Part shown: one piece after another, positions 15,896 through 24,721 of the stretch
Numbering within the stretch: the stretch's first letter is position 1
How the letters are laid out: each line of letters opens with the position of its first letter
From: a virus
Reading direction: 5' to 3' (one strand)
Length of the DNA: 64,000 nt
IMG/VR virus record: IMGVR_UViG_3300042691_033239
Location: 1-64,000 of that record
Notes under the pieces: model-generated
Told to the model about the DNA's origin: nothing
Databases searched by the model: none
The model's input: the letters and a program-made list of their open reading frames with translations, nothing else
Position numbers and translations under genes: made by a program

Positions 15896-16498
15896 TTACT
15901 TTCTAACTCTTTTCTGTGAAAACTTCTTGACCATTTCCTGTTCGATTCTAGATAAAAGGCCGCTCATGAATTTTTCATCAGACATAAGTTTGTCGGCAAG
16001 ATTAGCTTCCGCTGCTTCTATTTCCTGTTCTGCCCAAGCCAAAATTTTATCATTGTTCGCCTCTATTTCACCGCGAAGTTCCGATTCAACCGCTTCCATT
16101 TCTTGCTCTGCCCAAGATAACGTTTTATCTCTGGTCGTATCTAATTCTTTACTGGTGAAATCCTTAGCTTTCTCAAAGTCCTTATCACTTGATTTTTTAT
16201 CAAGCAAAGAAGCCTGAGCTACAGCACTATCATAAGCCGTCGCGCTTGCACCCTTCAATCCAGTATCTTTTCCAGTCTGAAATTCAAAATCATCTTCTTT
16301 CTGTCTGCGAATTGAATCGTAATCCTCATTTTCACCAGCAGGACGACCAGTCTGCATAGATGCCATTTTTTTAGGGTCTATCCCTTTCATTCTATTATAC
16401 AAATTCTGAATAAACTGTTCGTTCATTCCCATTGCTTTTGCTTCTTGAAGAATCAAGCGGTCAATATCTGTCAATCTCAACTTCTTAGTTGCGGTCAT
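15896..16498 (-). CDS. Coiled-coil protein with internal repeat, possible internal head protein
   Basis: 200 residues from the ATG at 16498, preceded by GGAG 12 nt upstream; a TTG 18 nt earlier would swallow the ribosome-binding site. The N-terminus (LTDIDRLILQEAKAMG) again ends in an (L/I)xE-type site (LQE), though it is less like the other candidates. Residues about 120-165 contain a duplicated helical segment (LSWAEQEMEAVESELRGEI, then LAWAEQEIEAAEANLADKL), strongly predicted to form a coiled coil; the C-terminus is basic (SQKRVRK). First gene of the effector-like operon and located just after a terminator, so a promoter should lie nearby, but I cannot identify one with confidence. Confidence 0.72.
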   Translation of the reverse strand: MTATKKLRLTDIDRLILQEAKAMGMNEQFIQNLYNRMKGIDPKKMASMQTGRPAGENEDYDSIRRQKEDDFEFQTGKDTGLKGASATAYDSAVAQASLLDKKSSDKDFEKAKDFTSKELDTTRDKTLSWAEQEMEAVESELRGEIEANNDKILAWAEQEIEAAEANLADKLMSDEKFMSGLLSRIEQEMVKKFSQKRVRK

Positions 16499-16533
16499 TA
16501 TTTTAGTAATCTCCAATAATATAATTTATTTAG

Positions 16534-16574
16534 CTCAAAAATAAATATAGCCAAGCAAAGGTAAAATGCTCGGC
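16534..16574 (-). terminator. Rho-independent terminator after the 16608 gene
   Basis: On the minus strand an 8-bp stem with one G-U pair (GCCGAGCA/TGCTTGGC, 16574-16550, 9-nt loop) is followed by the T-rich TATATTTATTTTTG. It separates the gene ending at 16608 from the effector-like operon. Confidence 0.65.
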
Positions 16575-16607
16575 CATACAATTTTATTCCATATCAATAG
16601 AAAACTA

Positions 16608-17009
16608 TTAGAATGTGAATGATCCGGATGTTCCATTTTCTGTTCCGTCATTTCCTGCGTTCCATCCGTAAGAATCAGAAACGAAGAAGAATTCTCTTGA
16701 AAATAAAGAACCAGAAAGATTTACCGCTGTGGATGCACCATTGATTGCATATGTTCCAGAAACGCCTACCGCAGTTGTCGTTTTACCTACATTCACAATC
16801 GTTACCTTCTGACCTGGTGTTGGATCTACAGGTAATACCACTAAGCAACTTGGCGTTACAAAGCAATATGTTTCTGTTGTCAATGATCCTGTTGCTAATG
16901 CCGCCACAGACGCAAATGAATTCTGCGCAGTTGCAGTAATTACAAATAAATCTTCAGCACTCTGCGTAGTAATTACACCTTTTGAACCAATTTCTGTTTT
17001 TAATCCCAT
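16608..17009 (-). CDS. Small beta-rich virion protein (decoration or fibre tip type)
   Basis: 133 residues rich in Thr/Ser/Gly/Val/Ala with no charged clusters. After a short polar start (MGLKTEIGSKGVITTQSAED) the rest alternates beta strands and small turns and ends in GTSGSFTF. The composition is typical of phage decoration or fibre proteins and unlike the AT-driven Lys/Asn-rich accessory genes. It has a terminator just downstream. GGAG lies about 12 nt upstream of the ATG; a possible TTGTCA-17-TAGCAT promoter lies in the gap to the fusion gene. Virion role is inferred from composition and nearness to the capsid gene. Confidence 0.65.
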   Translation of the reverse strand: MGLKTEIGSKGVITTQSAEDLFVITATAQNSFASVAALATGSLTTETYCFVTPSCLVVLPVDPTPGQKVTIVNVGKTTTAVGVSGTYAINGASTAVNLSGSLFSREFFFVSDSYGWNAGNDGTENGTSGSFTF

Positions 17010-17091
17010 CCCATTTACCGTCTCCCATCCTTAATTGTTAAGTCAATATGCTATTAAATAGATTCATTGTTGACAATTCATATTTAATGGA

Positions 17092-19545
17092 TCATTGTAT
17101 ATGTTTATTAGAGAGTATAAAAATATGTTCATACTTAGAATTTGACTTATCGCCAAAGTGATTTGTATTTAACATTAATTTATATTCATCCTCTATAAAC
17201 CAATTTTTATGATTATTCAATATTACATTTATCATATCTTTTCCTATGGTTTTCTTACCTAGTGAATATTTTGATATATTTAGAATTATTCTTGAGTCTG
17301 GTGCCATAAGAACATTCATATTATCAACTACTTTCTTCCACCAAACATTAATGAATGTATCATATTTATAATCACTCAAAGCAATTGACTGGCCTTCCAT
17401 AGATAAATGATCGTATATCTCTGTGTCAAAATAAGGCGGGGAAGAAAAACATAATTTAAATTTACCTATAAATTTAGGATCAATGTAATCTAACATTTTT
17501 TCTGCGCCAACTGAATACATATGTAATCTGTCGATATGAATATCCTCAATTTTTTGATTATCTATTAAAAATCTATGCATAGAATTAATAGAATCAATAT
17601 TTGATCTCCACGGATCAAATCCAACATATGTTAAATTTTTATCTAATAAAGACATTGCGCCAAGATAACGATGACCAAATCCAGATGATATATCCAGAAC
17701 ATTATCATTTTTACTGGCAAATTTATCATATATAGATTTAGCAAATAAAGGATCAAATACGCTTATATTCGCACCCCTCATCACTTTCATTGCCCCACGA
17801 ATCATTGCTCCACTTATGCCAAAATACTCTTTGTTATATGTAATATGCATTCTATTGTGAATGACATCCATTAGATCTTTATCACTATTGAATATCTCTA
17901 TAAATGATTTTCCATTTTTTTTCTTTGTATCGTAATATTGAGGAGAAAAATGATACACAAAATTCCTACCATGATTATGAACCCCTTTATAGCACATACT
18001 ATTATCATTATCTTTATAATATTGATAATCTTTAAAATTACTTACATTATCAAATTCCTTAGATAATTCACCGCCAGATAACTTAATGTATGGAAATCCA
18101 TATTCTCTATAAAAATCAAATACATTATCCGCAACTAATTTTCTGTCATTAATATCAAGCAATCTATCTTTCACAAATTTAGCGTCTAATTTATTTTCAA
18201 AATAATTAATATGTTTATTTGTTCCATATTCGGACTCAAGGCAATGAATATTTTTGTTTATGAAGACATTATCAAATTCATATAAATTATTTTCATTTTT
18301 AAGAATTTTCTTACCCGACTTTTTGCTTTTTATAACTCTATACTTAGTTGAAGTATCTTTAAAAAATAATTTTCCTGCATTAATTTTATCAATCTCTTCC
18401 TTGCTGAATCTCGCCTTTATCTCTATTACTTCATCATTATCCCTACTATAAAAATCTGGAATGTATATTTTATTATCATAAGGTATTCTGAAATTGTGGA
18501 TCTTTGAATATGATCTATTGCTTTCGATACAATTATGAAGAAACATTGATTCCCATCTACTATGCATAAATTCTTTCTGTTCGCTAAATGGATTATATAG
18601 CCATTCAGTAAGATATAACTTACTCGCCAAATCTCCGTTATTTATCCTTCTGATCGTATGCTCTCTCGCAATATTCCTTCTCTCTTCATTGTCTATCCAT
18701 GACTTCAGTGCGGATTGAGATTGCTTCTCTCTAGTTTCAATTGTTCTAGACTTTCCGTAAGAATAGGATTTCTCACCACATAAAGGCTCTTTGCCTGTCA
18801 AAGAATTATGCCCAACAATATATTGATTAAATCTTCTCAGCAATTCTGAATAATTAGTTTCTTTGCCGCAGCCACATTTACACAAGGGAGGCTTACCATC
18901 ATAAACACTATGAATGAGATAATCTTCATAAGAATCGATTTGATGATAATCTTTAATATGATTTTCAAATATTTTAAAACTTCCAATGATATTTAGATTG
19001 CATATTTTACATACTCTGTATGTTTCTACTTTCTCTGATTTTGGATAATAAAAATTAACAGTGTTCTTATCGTAATGCGATAAATGATTAGCCAAAGATC
19101 TTTTAGAATCAAATGATCTTCCGCATATTTTACATACATAAAAACCTAGCTCGCCACTACTATGTTCTTTTGCATAATTTACTAATAAATTGGAAAATAG
19201 TATTTTTAAATGATGAATTGACCAATCTATAGATTTGATCATTTTTATTCTTCTTCTTGCCAATGATAAATGGCTTGGCTGCCTATCCTTACTAAATCCT
19301 TGAATATTTGAATTATGACCATTTACATATTCATTATACTCTTTATTTGATTTATGCCATAGAACTTTCTCATCACATCCACATTTACATAGAGGAATAT
19401 TATTGTTAAAATAATGTTTTAATGTATATTCTTCCATTGTCATTTTATGAAAATTAGACAAATGCATACCCAAAGATCTTTTATTATTTTCCAATATAGA
19501 TCTTCCACACTCTAAACATGTATCTCCATAATTTATTTTATTCAT
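17092..19545 (-). CDS. Zinc finger - PD-(D/E)XK nuclease - DNA methyltransferase fusion
   Basis: 817 residues from the ATG at 19545, which follows AAGAGAG; the frame extends 20 codons further without a ribosome-binding site. Domain order: zinc-finger-like modules with CxxC and histidines (10-80, 138-160, 178-250, each of the first and last ending in a CKCGC loop), a basic linker, then a nuclease-like core with E332 region, IPDF (Asp364) and IEIKA (Glu375, Lys377). At the C-terminus is a methyltransferase with motif I LDISSGFG (617-624) and motif IV SSPPYF (701-706), of the SPPYFD type seen in phage DNA methyltransferases. Together these suggest a self-protecting endonuclease or a homing-like element. 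It lies just downstream of the capsid gene and its terminator, and the zinc fingers resemble those of mobile endonucleases. Confidence 0.8.
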   Translation of the reverse strand: MNKINYGDTCLECGRSILENNKRSLGMHLSNFHKMTMEEYTLKHYFNNNIPLCKCGCDEKVLWHKSNKEYNEYVNGHNSNIQGFSKDRQPSHLSLARRRIKMIKSIDWSIHHLKILFSNLLVNYAKEHSSGELGFYVCKICGRSFDSKRSLANHLSHYDKNTVNFYYPKSEKVETYRVCKICNLNIIGSFKIFENHIKDYHQIDSYEDYLIHSVYDGKPPLCKCGCGKETNYSELLRRFNQYIVGHNSLTGKEPLCGEKSYSYGKSRTIETREKQSQSALKSWIDNEERRNIAREHTIRRINNGDLASKLYLTEWLYNPFSEQKEFMHSRWESMFLHNCIESNRSYSKIHNFRIPYDNKIYIPDFYSRDNDEVIEIKARFSKEEIDKINAGKLFFKDTSTKYRVIKSKKSGKKILKNENNLYEFDNVFINKNIHCLESEYGTNKHINYFENKLDAKFVKDRLLDINDRKLVADNVFDFYREYGFPYIKLSGGELSKEFDNVSNFKDYQYYKDNDNSMCYKGVHNHGRNFVYHFSPQYYDTKKKNGKSFIEIFNSDKDLMDVIHNRMHITYNKEYFGISGAMIRGAMKVMRGANISVFDPLFAKSIYDKFASKNDNVLDISSGFGHRYLGAMSLLDKNLTYVGFDPWRSNIDSINSMHRFLIDNQKIEDIHIDRLHMYSVGAEKMLDYIDPKFIGKFKLCFSSPPYFDTEIYDHLSMEGQSIALSDYKYDTFINVWWKKVVDNMNVLMAPDSRIILNISKYSLGKKTIGKDMINVILNNHKNWFIEDEYKLMLNTNHFGDKSNSKYEHIFILSNKHIQ

Positions 19546-19600
19546 AAACAAAACTCTCTTATTGACACTTAACATTATCATGGACATTGAAAAATCACAA

Positions 19601-19637
19601 GGCAAAAACGAAGAAAGCGGCCATAAAGACCGCTTTC
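19601..19637 (-). terminator. Strong terminator after the major capsid gene
   Basis: On the minus strand a perfect 8-bp stem (GAAAGCGG/CCGCTTTC, 19637-19613, 9-nt loop) is followed by TTCGTTTTTG. It lies about 40 nt after the capsid stop and would end the head operon transcript. Confidence 0.8.
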
Positions 19638-19677
19638 CCTAAGAATTATCTAAGAGTTCACTCCTAGTAGTTATGGC

Positions 19678-21696
19678 TTAGAATACGTTCATATCAAGAA
19701 CATGAACTCTTCCATAGTAATCCGCACGGAGCATCTTCTTACCATATCTTGTCATAACACCCTTTCTTGGCGTGAAATCTTCTGTATCATACAATGTTGG
19801 TGTGATGATAAGAGGAACATAAGGAGCATAAACATAACCTGTTTCCAACCATGTTTGTCCCTTGAATCCAACAAGAATCTGGTTAGGTACAAAGTACGGG
19901 TCTTTGTATACCACGAATCTATTGGAAAGTGATCCCATCGGCTCAACACCAATTGACATTGGATTGCTTACCTGTCCCGCGCCGTCTACGGAGTAGTTTG
20001 GACGGTAATAGGATGAAGCTTCAAGCATTGTGGATACTGCTGGTGAAGTAACCAAGAAGTTACCTGCTCCGCGAAGAGACTTACGGTGAATTTCGTTGGA
20101 AACGTCAATAACAGTTTCGATAAGCGTTTCATACCATTCTCTCTGAGTTCCAACCTGCGTTGGTCCTGGAGCAAGCGTGCTTGAACGAAGAATTTCTTCA
20201 CCAGTCAACTTATTGACAACCTTACCATTTAGACGTGACCAATAGAATACTGCCGCCGAAGCGCCCACAAGAAGGTCATTCAAGATTTCTCTATCGACTT
20301 CAAGTGCGATCTGCTCTGAAAGAACAGATGTTAATTCAAGGTCTGCATCCAATGTGTGATATGCATTCAAGTCCTGAGCAAGTTCTGGCGACCAACGAGC
20401 ACGAAGCTTACGTGTGGATGCTGTTACTGCTACAGATTCAATACGGATATCGATTTCTGGAATTTCAGGCGTAGGCATTCCGTTTGCTGATCCCTGACGG
20501 AAATCAGATTCAAAGGTAGGTACTGCTACTGTCTGACCGTCTGCGTCAACCGTTAATGTCGCTCTTATTGGATAAGAAGCTGAAAGAACCGGAGTTCCGT
20601 TCAACGTTGCTACACCTGGGTTTGCATCTGTAGAATCAGCGAATACGATCAATGCGTAAACATGGTCGGTTCCGATTGTGAAGTTTACTGCCTCTTCGAT
20701 ATCAGCCTCAGTTACTCCATTTCCTACGATTGCAGCAGCCGTAGCTGTTGGTCCCGCAGCAAATAGCTGATTCCATCTACGATACTGAGTTACATCAGAA
20801 CTTCCAGATACAGTTAATTCAGTGATCTTTGTTAAGTCACCTCTTGTCTGCTGTGAACGAGATGTTGGCGTAAATGTTCCCGGATCTGTCGTTGCAAGTG
20901 TCGTAATAATACCTGCTGTATCTCCGGCAGCTACACCACCCCAACCAGCAGGAGCAGCAACAAATCGATTTGTTGCGCCTGGTGTTGCAAGAGGATCTAC
21001 GTTTGCCTGAAGCCTACGTCCATAAGATCCAGAAGAAAGGTCAAGAATTGCATAACGCAATGTTCCCAACGCTGCTGCTGTTTCAAGACGAGGATCGCCT
21101 ACTAATGTTGCGAATGGCAATTCACCTACGCCAGAAGCAGTTCCAGTTACCAATGTTCCTGTATGGGATACCTTGTATACGTTATATTCCCATGGTGAGG
21201 AATATCCCATACGGTAATCATACATACCACCTGTTCCGTCTGCACCTGCACGAACCTTAGCTCCAAGAGGATCGCCAAAGATTGATCTATTTGCATTATA
21301 TGCATTGAACCCTACATTGTTTCCATATGTAAAGTCAAGATAGAACAATAGTCCGGAAGGAAGTGCCATGGACTGCAATGATACCAATTCATTTGCAAGC
21401 AAGCCTGCAAATACTCTACGTACCATTGGGAATGCAATATTGGAGAAACCACGAAGAGTTCCCGAATCTGCACCCAATCCAGTTCCGATTGCGGACTGTT
21501 CCTTGATGATCTGAGCAGCCTGGTTTTCCAAAAGCTGTCCAAGAGCATTCTTAAGTGGTTCGCTTCTAAGTCCGCCTAAAAGACCCGTTGCTTCCCATTT
21601 CTGCATGATCTGCGCACTACGACGCTTTCTTTCCTGATCCGCAGTGATAATTCCCTGTGTTACTGCCCTCATTGGGACTTCATATCTATTACTCAT
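19678..21696 (-). CDS. Major capsid protein, T4 gp23-like
   Basis: 672 residues. The T4 gp23 hallmark region is clear: LLENQAAQIIKE (55-66) and FSNIAFPMVRRVFAGLLANELVSLQSMALPSGLLFYLDFTYGNN (84-127, with the core at 88-120). The LysGlu at 65-66 (IIKE) matches the position of the gp21 cleavage of T4 gp23 at residue 65, so proteolytic maturation is expected. The segment about 415-490 (IDIRIESVAVTASTRKLRAR and onward) matches the conserved core. It is about 150 residues longer than T4 gp23 (521), the extra sequence lying in about 225-400, Thr/Ala/Gly-rich and likely a surface insertion. AGGA lies 7 nt before the ATG. It is the last gene of the head cluster, followed by a strong terminator. Confidence 0.96.
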   Translation of the reverse strand: MSNRYEVPMRAVTQGIITADQERKRRSAQIMQKWEATGLLGGLRSEPLKNALGQLLENQAAQIIKEQSAIGTGLGADSGTLRGFSNIAFPMVRRVFAGLLANELVSLQSMALPSGLLFYLDFTYGNNVGFNAYNANRSIFGDPLGAKVRAGADGTGGMYDYRMGYSSPWEYNVYKVSHTGTLVTGTASGVGELPFATLVGDPRLETAAALGTLRYAILDLSSGSYGRRLQANVDPLATPGATNRFVAAPAGWGGVAAGDTAGIITTLATTDPGTFTPTSRSQQTRGDLTKITELTVSGSSDVTQYRRWNQLFAAGPTATAAAIVGNGVTEADIEEAVNFTIGTDHVYALIVFADSTDANPGVATLNGTPVLSASYPIRATLTVDADGQTVAVPTFESDFRQGSANGMPTPEIPEIDIRIESVAVTASTRKLRARWSPELAQDLNAYHTLDADLELTSVLSEQIALEVDREILNDLLVGASAAVFYWSRLNGKVVNKLTGEEILRSSTLAPGPTQVGTQREWYETLIETVIDVSNEIHRKSLRGAGNFLVTSPAVSTMLEASSYYRPNYSVDGAGQVSNPMSIGVEPMGSLSNRFVVYKDPYFVPNQILVGFKGQTWLETGYVYAPYVPLIITPTLYDTEDFTPRKGVMTRYGKKMLRADYYGRVHVLDMNVF

Positions 21697-21737
21697 AATT
21701 TTATCCTATCCTCCAGTTTATTTTGTGTTATTTTTTC

Positions 21738-23795
21738 TTACTTCGTTCCTGCTAACTGATTCCAACGAGCAAATGTATCTGTTTCAGATCTATTTGCACT
21801 TTCATTTAGCTTAGGAGAGCTAGATCCCGTAACTCGACTGGAGGAACCTGGTCTTACACGGCCCTCATTAATAGTCTGATTATTTCCCTTCTCTACTGAT
21901 GCCTTGAATGCCTCAAATACCATATCCGCTTCGCGAACTGTTTTTGCTTCCTTAAGTTTACCTGCCGCAACCCTCTTCTGCTCCATTGTCAAATTAAGCT
22001 GCGTTAACTTGATTGCATGGGAAAGCTGACGATTTACAAGCTTAGCTTCCTGTAGTTTCCTTCTCAAATCTGCATTTTCTCTACGAAGAGATTCAAATGC
22101 CTTTGGTCCAGCCTTCATATCTGAAGAAGCTGCTAACTCTTCTGCTTCTACTTCTTCTGGATCCTGAATCATCGAGTGAGATGGAAGTGGATAATCCAAA
22201 TGATCCATAAATGGATCTGTCTCGCCAAAAGATGATCTTGTCCTTGGGACTGGTGGAGTTGCTGGCGCACCTGCCCCACCCTTCTCTTCTCTCAAATTCT
22301 GCATTACCCTTTTCTTATTTCTAAGATTCTGAACTGCCTTTGCAACGTCTTTCATATCTACTTCAAATACTTGTTCTCTTGCCATTTTTTTACTTGCCTC
22401 CAAGAGCTTTCTAATTTTGCTCATTCCCTTTTCTTCAACCAATTCATTGTACTCAAATACTATATCGTCAGATTTCATTGGTCCAGTTTGACTATTTTTT
22501 GATAAAACATTTTTTGTCGCAATATGTCCGCCACCAAAATCATCAATTACATTATTAGATTCAGAAACTACTTTTTCATCTTCCTCTTTGGAAGAATCAT
22601 CTTCTTCAATTTCAAAATTTAATTCTGTATTCTCATAAATAGTGAGCGAATTTTTTAAATCGCGATCATATTTCAAACAAATTTCATAAATGCCAGAAAA
22701 TACATCTGATTTTATAGTACCTTGGCCCAATGCTTGCTTGACCGCTTCCCTTAGAGTTTGATTTTCTCTTAGAGTTTCTTGGATCGTGCCCAACTGTGTA
22801 ATTCTAAGATAAGGATCTTCAGTTTCATACAATTGAGAATAAAGTGTCTCCACTCTATTAAGTTGGTCCTTTATATATGCGGAAGAGATGACCTTTTCAT
22901 CTTCTTCGGCAATAATATTCTTTTTATTACGAAGGATACCCGCTGACTCTTCCGTTTGGTCTATCGTTATAAATCCATCGTCTTCTTCTTCCTCTTCTTC
23001 CCCTTCCATATCAGAAGAAATATCCTCAATATTATCCAAAGCAGCAGAAACTCCACTCTGGCCAGAAATTTCTTCATCGTCATCATCATCTTCACTTCCA
23101 ATTAAAGAATCACTGTCTGAAATTCTAATCAAATCATCCTCTGAAGATTCAATTGATGTATCAGAGTCACTTCCATCAGCCTGATCCGCTAATGATTTTA
23201 CTGCACTCAAACTATCGTCAGTATCCTCAATATCATCATCGGAATCACTCATTGAAAGATCATCCGCAAATTGATTAAAATCAAAATCACTTTCTTCGTC
23301 TGATTCTTCGTCTGATTCTTCGTCATCTGCAAATTCAGATGAAAAAGGATCTTTTTCTAGATTTACATTCATCTGCTGTGGTGGCATTTGAACAGGAACA
23401 TTTGCTGCTGCATTTGCCTGCAATTCCAATACGTCTAAATCTAATACAGATGAAGTAGGAGCAGATCCCACTACAACCGAAGTTACTTCTGGGCTTTGAT
23501 ACATTAATGGATTACCCGGAGCTACAACTGGCGTACTAAGACCAATTACATTGCCTCGACTATCTAGTGGAGATACCGGAGAATTCTGTACCGGCTGGCC
23601 TTGATATGGGAATCCCCCCGGACCCACTACCCCCAATTGTTGTTCGCTTAAACTTGAATCAGAATGATGATTAATTTTTGCATCTAAAAATTCTTTAATT
23701 TTTGGACGAAATTGCTCTACAAGTTCATTAGTAACTTTTAATTCTAATGACTCTCTCTGCAACTTCATGTCTTTTAGTATGTCTTTATAACTCAT
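21738..23795 (-). CDS. Prohead core scaffold-like protein (gp22 position)
   Basis: 685 residues, very acidic. The N-terminal 45 residues are helical (MSYKDILKDMKLQRESLELK), followed by a Pro/Gly/Gln linker, then about 200 residues dominated by Asp, Ser and Glu, including SDEESDEESDFDF and a run of Glu/Asp around 265-275. The C-terminal third is helical and basic/acidic mixed (about 465-640). It lies directly upstream of the capsid gene, the place of the T4 scaffold gene 22, and has many Glu-rich helices as scaffolds do. Homology cannot be shown by eye because this class evolves fast. No clear ribosome-binding site was seen at the optimum distance. Confidence 0.72.
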   Translation of the reverse strand: MSYKDILKDMKLQRESLELKVTNELVEQFRPKIKEFLDAKINHHSDSSLSEQQLGVVGPGGFPYQGQPVQNSPVSPLDSRGNVIGLSTPVVAPGNPLMYQSPEVTSVVVGSAPTSSVLDLDVLELQANAAANVPVQMPPQQMNVNLEKDPFSSEFADDEESDEESDEESDFDFNQFADDLSMSDSDDDIEDTDDSLSAVKSLADQADGSDSDTSIESSEDDLIRISDSDSLIGSEDDDDDEEISGQSGVSAALDNIEDISSDMEGEEEEEEDDGFITIDQTEESAGILRNKKNIIAEEDEKVISSAYIKDQLNRVETLYSQLYETEDPYLRITQLGTIQETLRENQTLREAVKQALGQGTIKSDVFSGIYEICLKYDRDLKNSLTIYENTELNFEIEEDDSSKEEDEKVVSESNNVIDDFGGGHIATKNVLSKNSQTGPMKSDDIVFEYNELVEEKGMSKIRKLLEASKKMAREQVFEVDMKDVAKAVQNLRNKKRVMQNLREEKGGAGAPATPPVPRTRSSFGETDPFMDHLDYPLPSHSMIQDPEEVEAEELAASSDMKAGPKAFESLRRENADLRRKLQEAKLVNRQLSHAIKLTQLNLTMEQKRVAAGKLKEAKTVREADMVFEAFKASVEKGNNQTINEGRVRPGSSSRVTGSSSPKLNESANRSETDTFARWNQLAGTK

Positions 23796-23901
23796 ATTTT
23801 TTATTTTATAACCTTTAATACTAATTTATAAAATTATTAGTGCTATTTTGAACTTAAATATATAACTAAAACAATATACTACACGTTTGGATCAAAAAAA
23901 A

Positions 23902-24144
23902 TTACTTGTCAAAGTATTTTGGCTTCTTTTCCTTCGCTTCTCTCTTATATCGTCTCCACATAAATTCCTTGAAAACGCCCTCTTTCTTAATCATTCTTGT
24001 CAATTTTCTCATTGCTCTTTCGAGAGCGGCCATATCATTAGGAAAATCTACCTTAATTTCTAATGGCTGAAGATGGTCATCAAAATTTCCCTTTCTATTA
24101 TCTCTCTTGTCATTCCTATCGTATCTATTTCTATTCTCTCTCAT
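23902..24144 (-). CDS. Ribosomal protein bS21-like
   Basis: 80 residues. After a 20-residue Arg/Asn/Asp-rich tail, residues 28-74 resemble bacterial bS21: a short strand (EIKVDFPND), then ALERAMRKLTRMIKKEGVFKEFMWRRYKREAKEKK, which follows the bS21 pattern of a helix, the KxxGV turn and a second basic helix with an RRRxxKxxxxKKK-like end. In ribosomes bS21 lies on the 30S platform next to the anti-Shine-Dalgarno sequence. Phage-encoded bS21 is known from several phages and may replace the host copy to favour phage mRNAs. Here it lies inside the head gene cluster (107 nt before the scaffold, 27 nt after the 24171 gene), so it is probably expressed late. The assignment rests on pattern, without alignment. 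Confidence 0.8.
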   Translation of the reverse strand: MRENRNRYDRNDKRDNRKGNFDDHLQPLEIKVDFPNDMAALERAMRKLTRMIKKEGVFKEFMWRRYKREAKEKKPKYFDK

Positions 24145-24170
24145 TTATCACCTATTTGTTCTTGAGTTTC

Positions 24171-24644
24171 TTATTTTCTTACCATTCTTAAATTTGGTCT
24201 TGGCCTATCTGGAAATCCTGTTGATATATCTTCTGATATGGCCGCAACATCTGGTCCCGACTTTAGCTTATCTCTCGTTAATTGATACTTATCAGACAAT
24301 AAATTCTGATCATATCCTTCTGCTGCTGCTGGAATACCCTGATCACCCGCCGATCCGCCAAATGCTGACTGCGGATTCCATTCTGCTTCTCCCATTGGTT
24401 TTACTGGCTTGTTATTAACAAACTGTATTCCATCTATTCTATTAACTTCATCTGGATAAGATGCCTGAACATCTCCACGCAACTCTTCATTCATTTGATT
24501 AGAAGATAATCCATCTCCCGCTTTCGTGGGATCAAAAACATCCAAAGATGCAATTACTCCCGTAGAATCAGGATACATCACCACAACTCTATCATTTGCG
24601 GTTTTGATTGATAATGAAAATGGTCTTTTTTCTACTGGTGGCAT
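24171..24644 (-). CDS. Head-cluster protein, unknown
   Basis: 157 residues. The first 35 residues look like a small beta domain (FSLSIKTANDRVVVMYPDS); the rest is Gly/Asp/Asn/Pro-rich and probably extended, with a basic end (RPRPNLRMVRK). No cysteines and no membrane segment. GGAG lies about 16 nt upstream of the ATG. It sits between a putative internal head protein and the bS21-like gene in the T4-type head cluster, so a small head or core component is likely. No T4 counterpart can be named. Confidence 0.65.
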   Translation of the reverse strand: MPPVEKRPFSLSIKTANDRVVVMYPDSTGVIASLDVFDPTKAGDGLSSNQMNEELRGDVQASYPDEVNRIDGIQFVNNKPVKPMGEAEWNPQSAFGGSAGDQGIPAAAEGYDQNLLSDKYQLTRDKLKSGPDVAAISEDISTGFPDRPRPNLRMVRK

Positions 24645-24673
24645 ATATACATCTATTCTCCAATCTTTATCAT

Positions 24674-24707
24674 AATACTATTTTTCTATCTAAAAGTAAA
24701 TAGTATT
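24674..24707. repeat. 10-bp perfect inverted repeat in intergenic gap
   Basis: AATACTATTT (24674-24683) and AAATAGTATT (24698-24707) form a perfect 10-bp AT-only inverted repeat with a 14-nt loop, in the 77-nt gap between two head genes. No GC-rich stem, so a poor terminator; it may be an RNA-processing or binding site. Confidence 0.4.
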
Positions 24708-24721
24708 TTTATGATATTTTG

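Noticed and set aside
22888-23184. Plus-strand serine-rich frame of 98 residues
   Set aside because: It is the complement of the Glu/Asp-rich codons of the scaffold gene; an artefact of low complexity.
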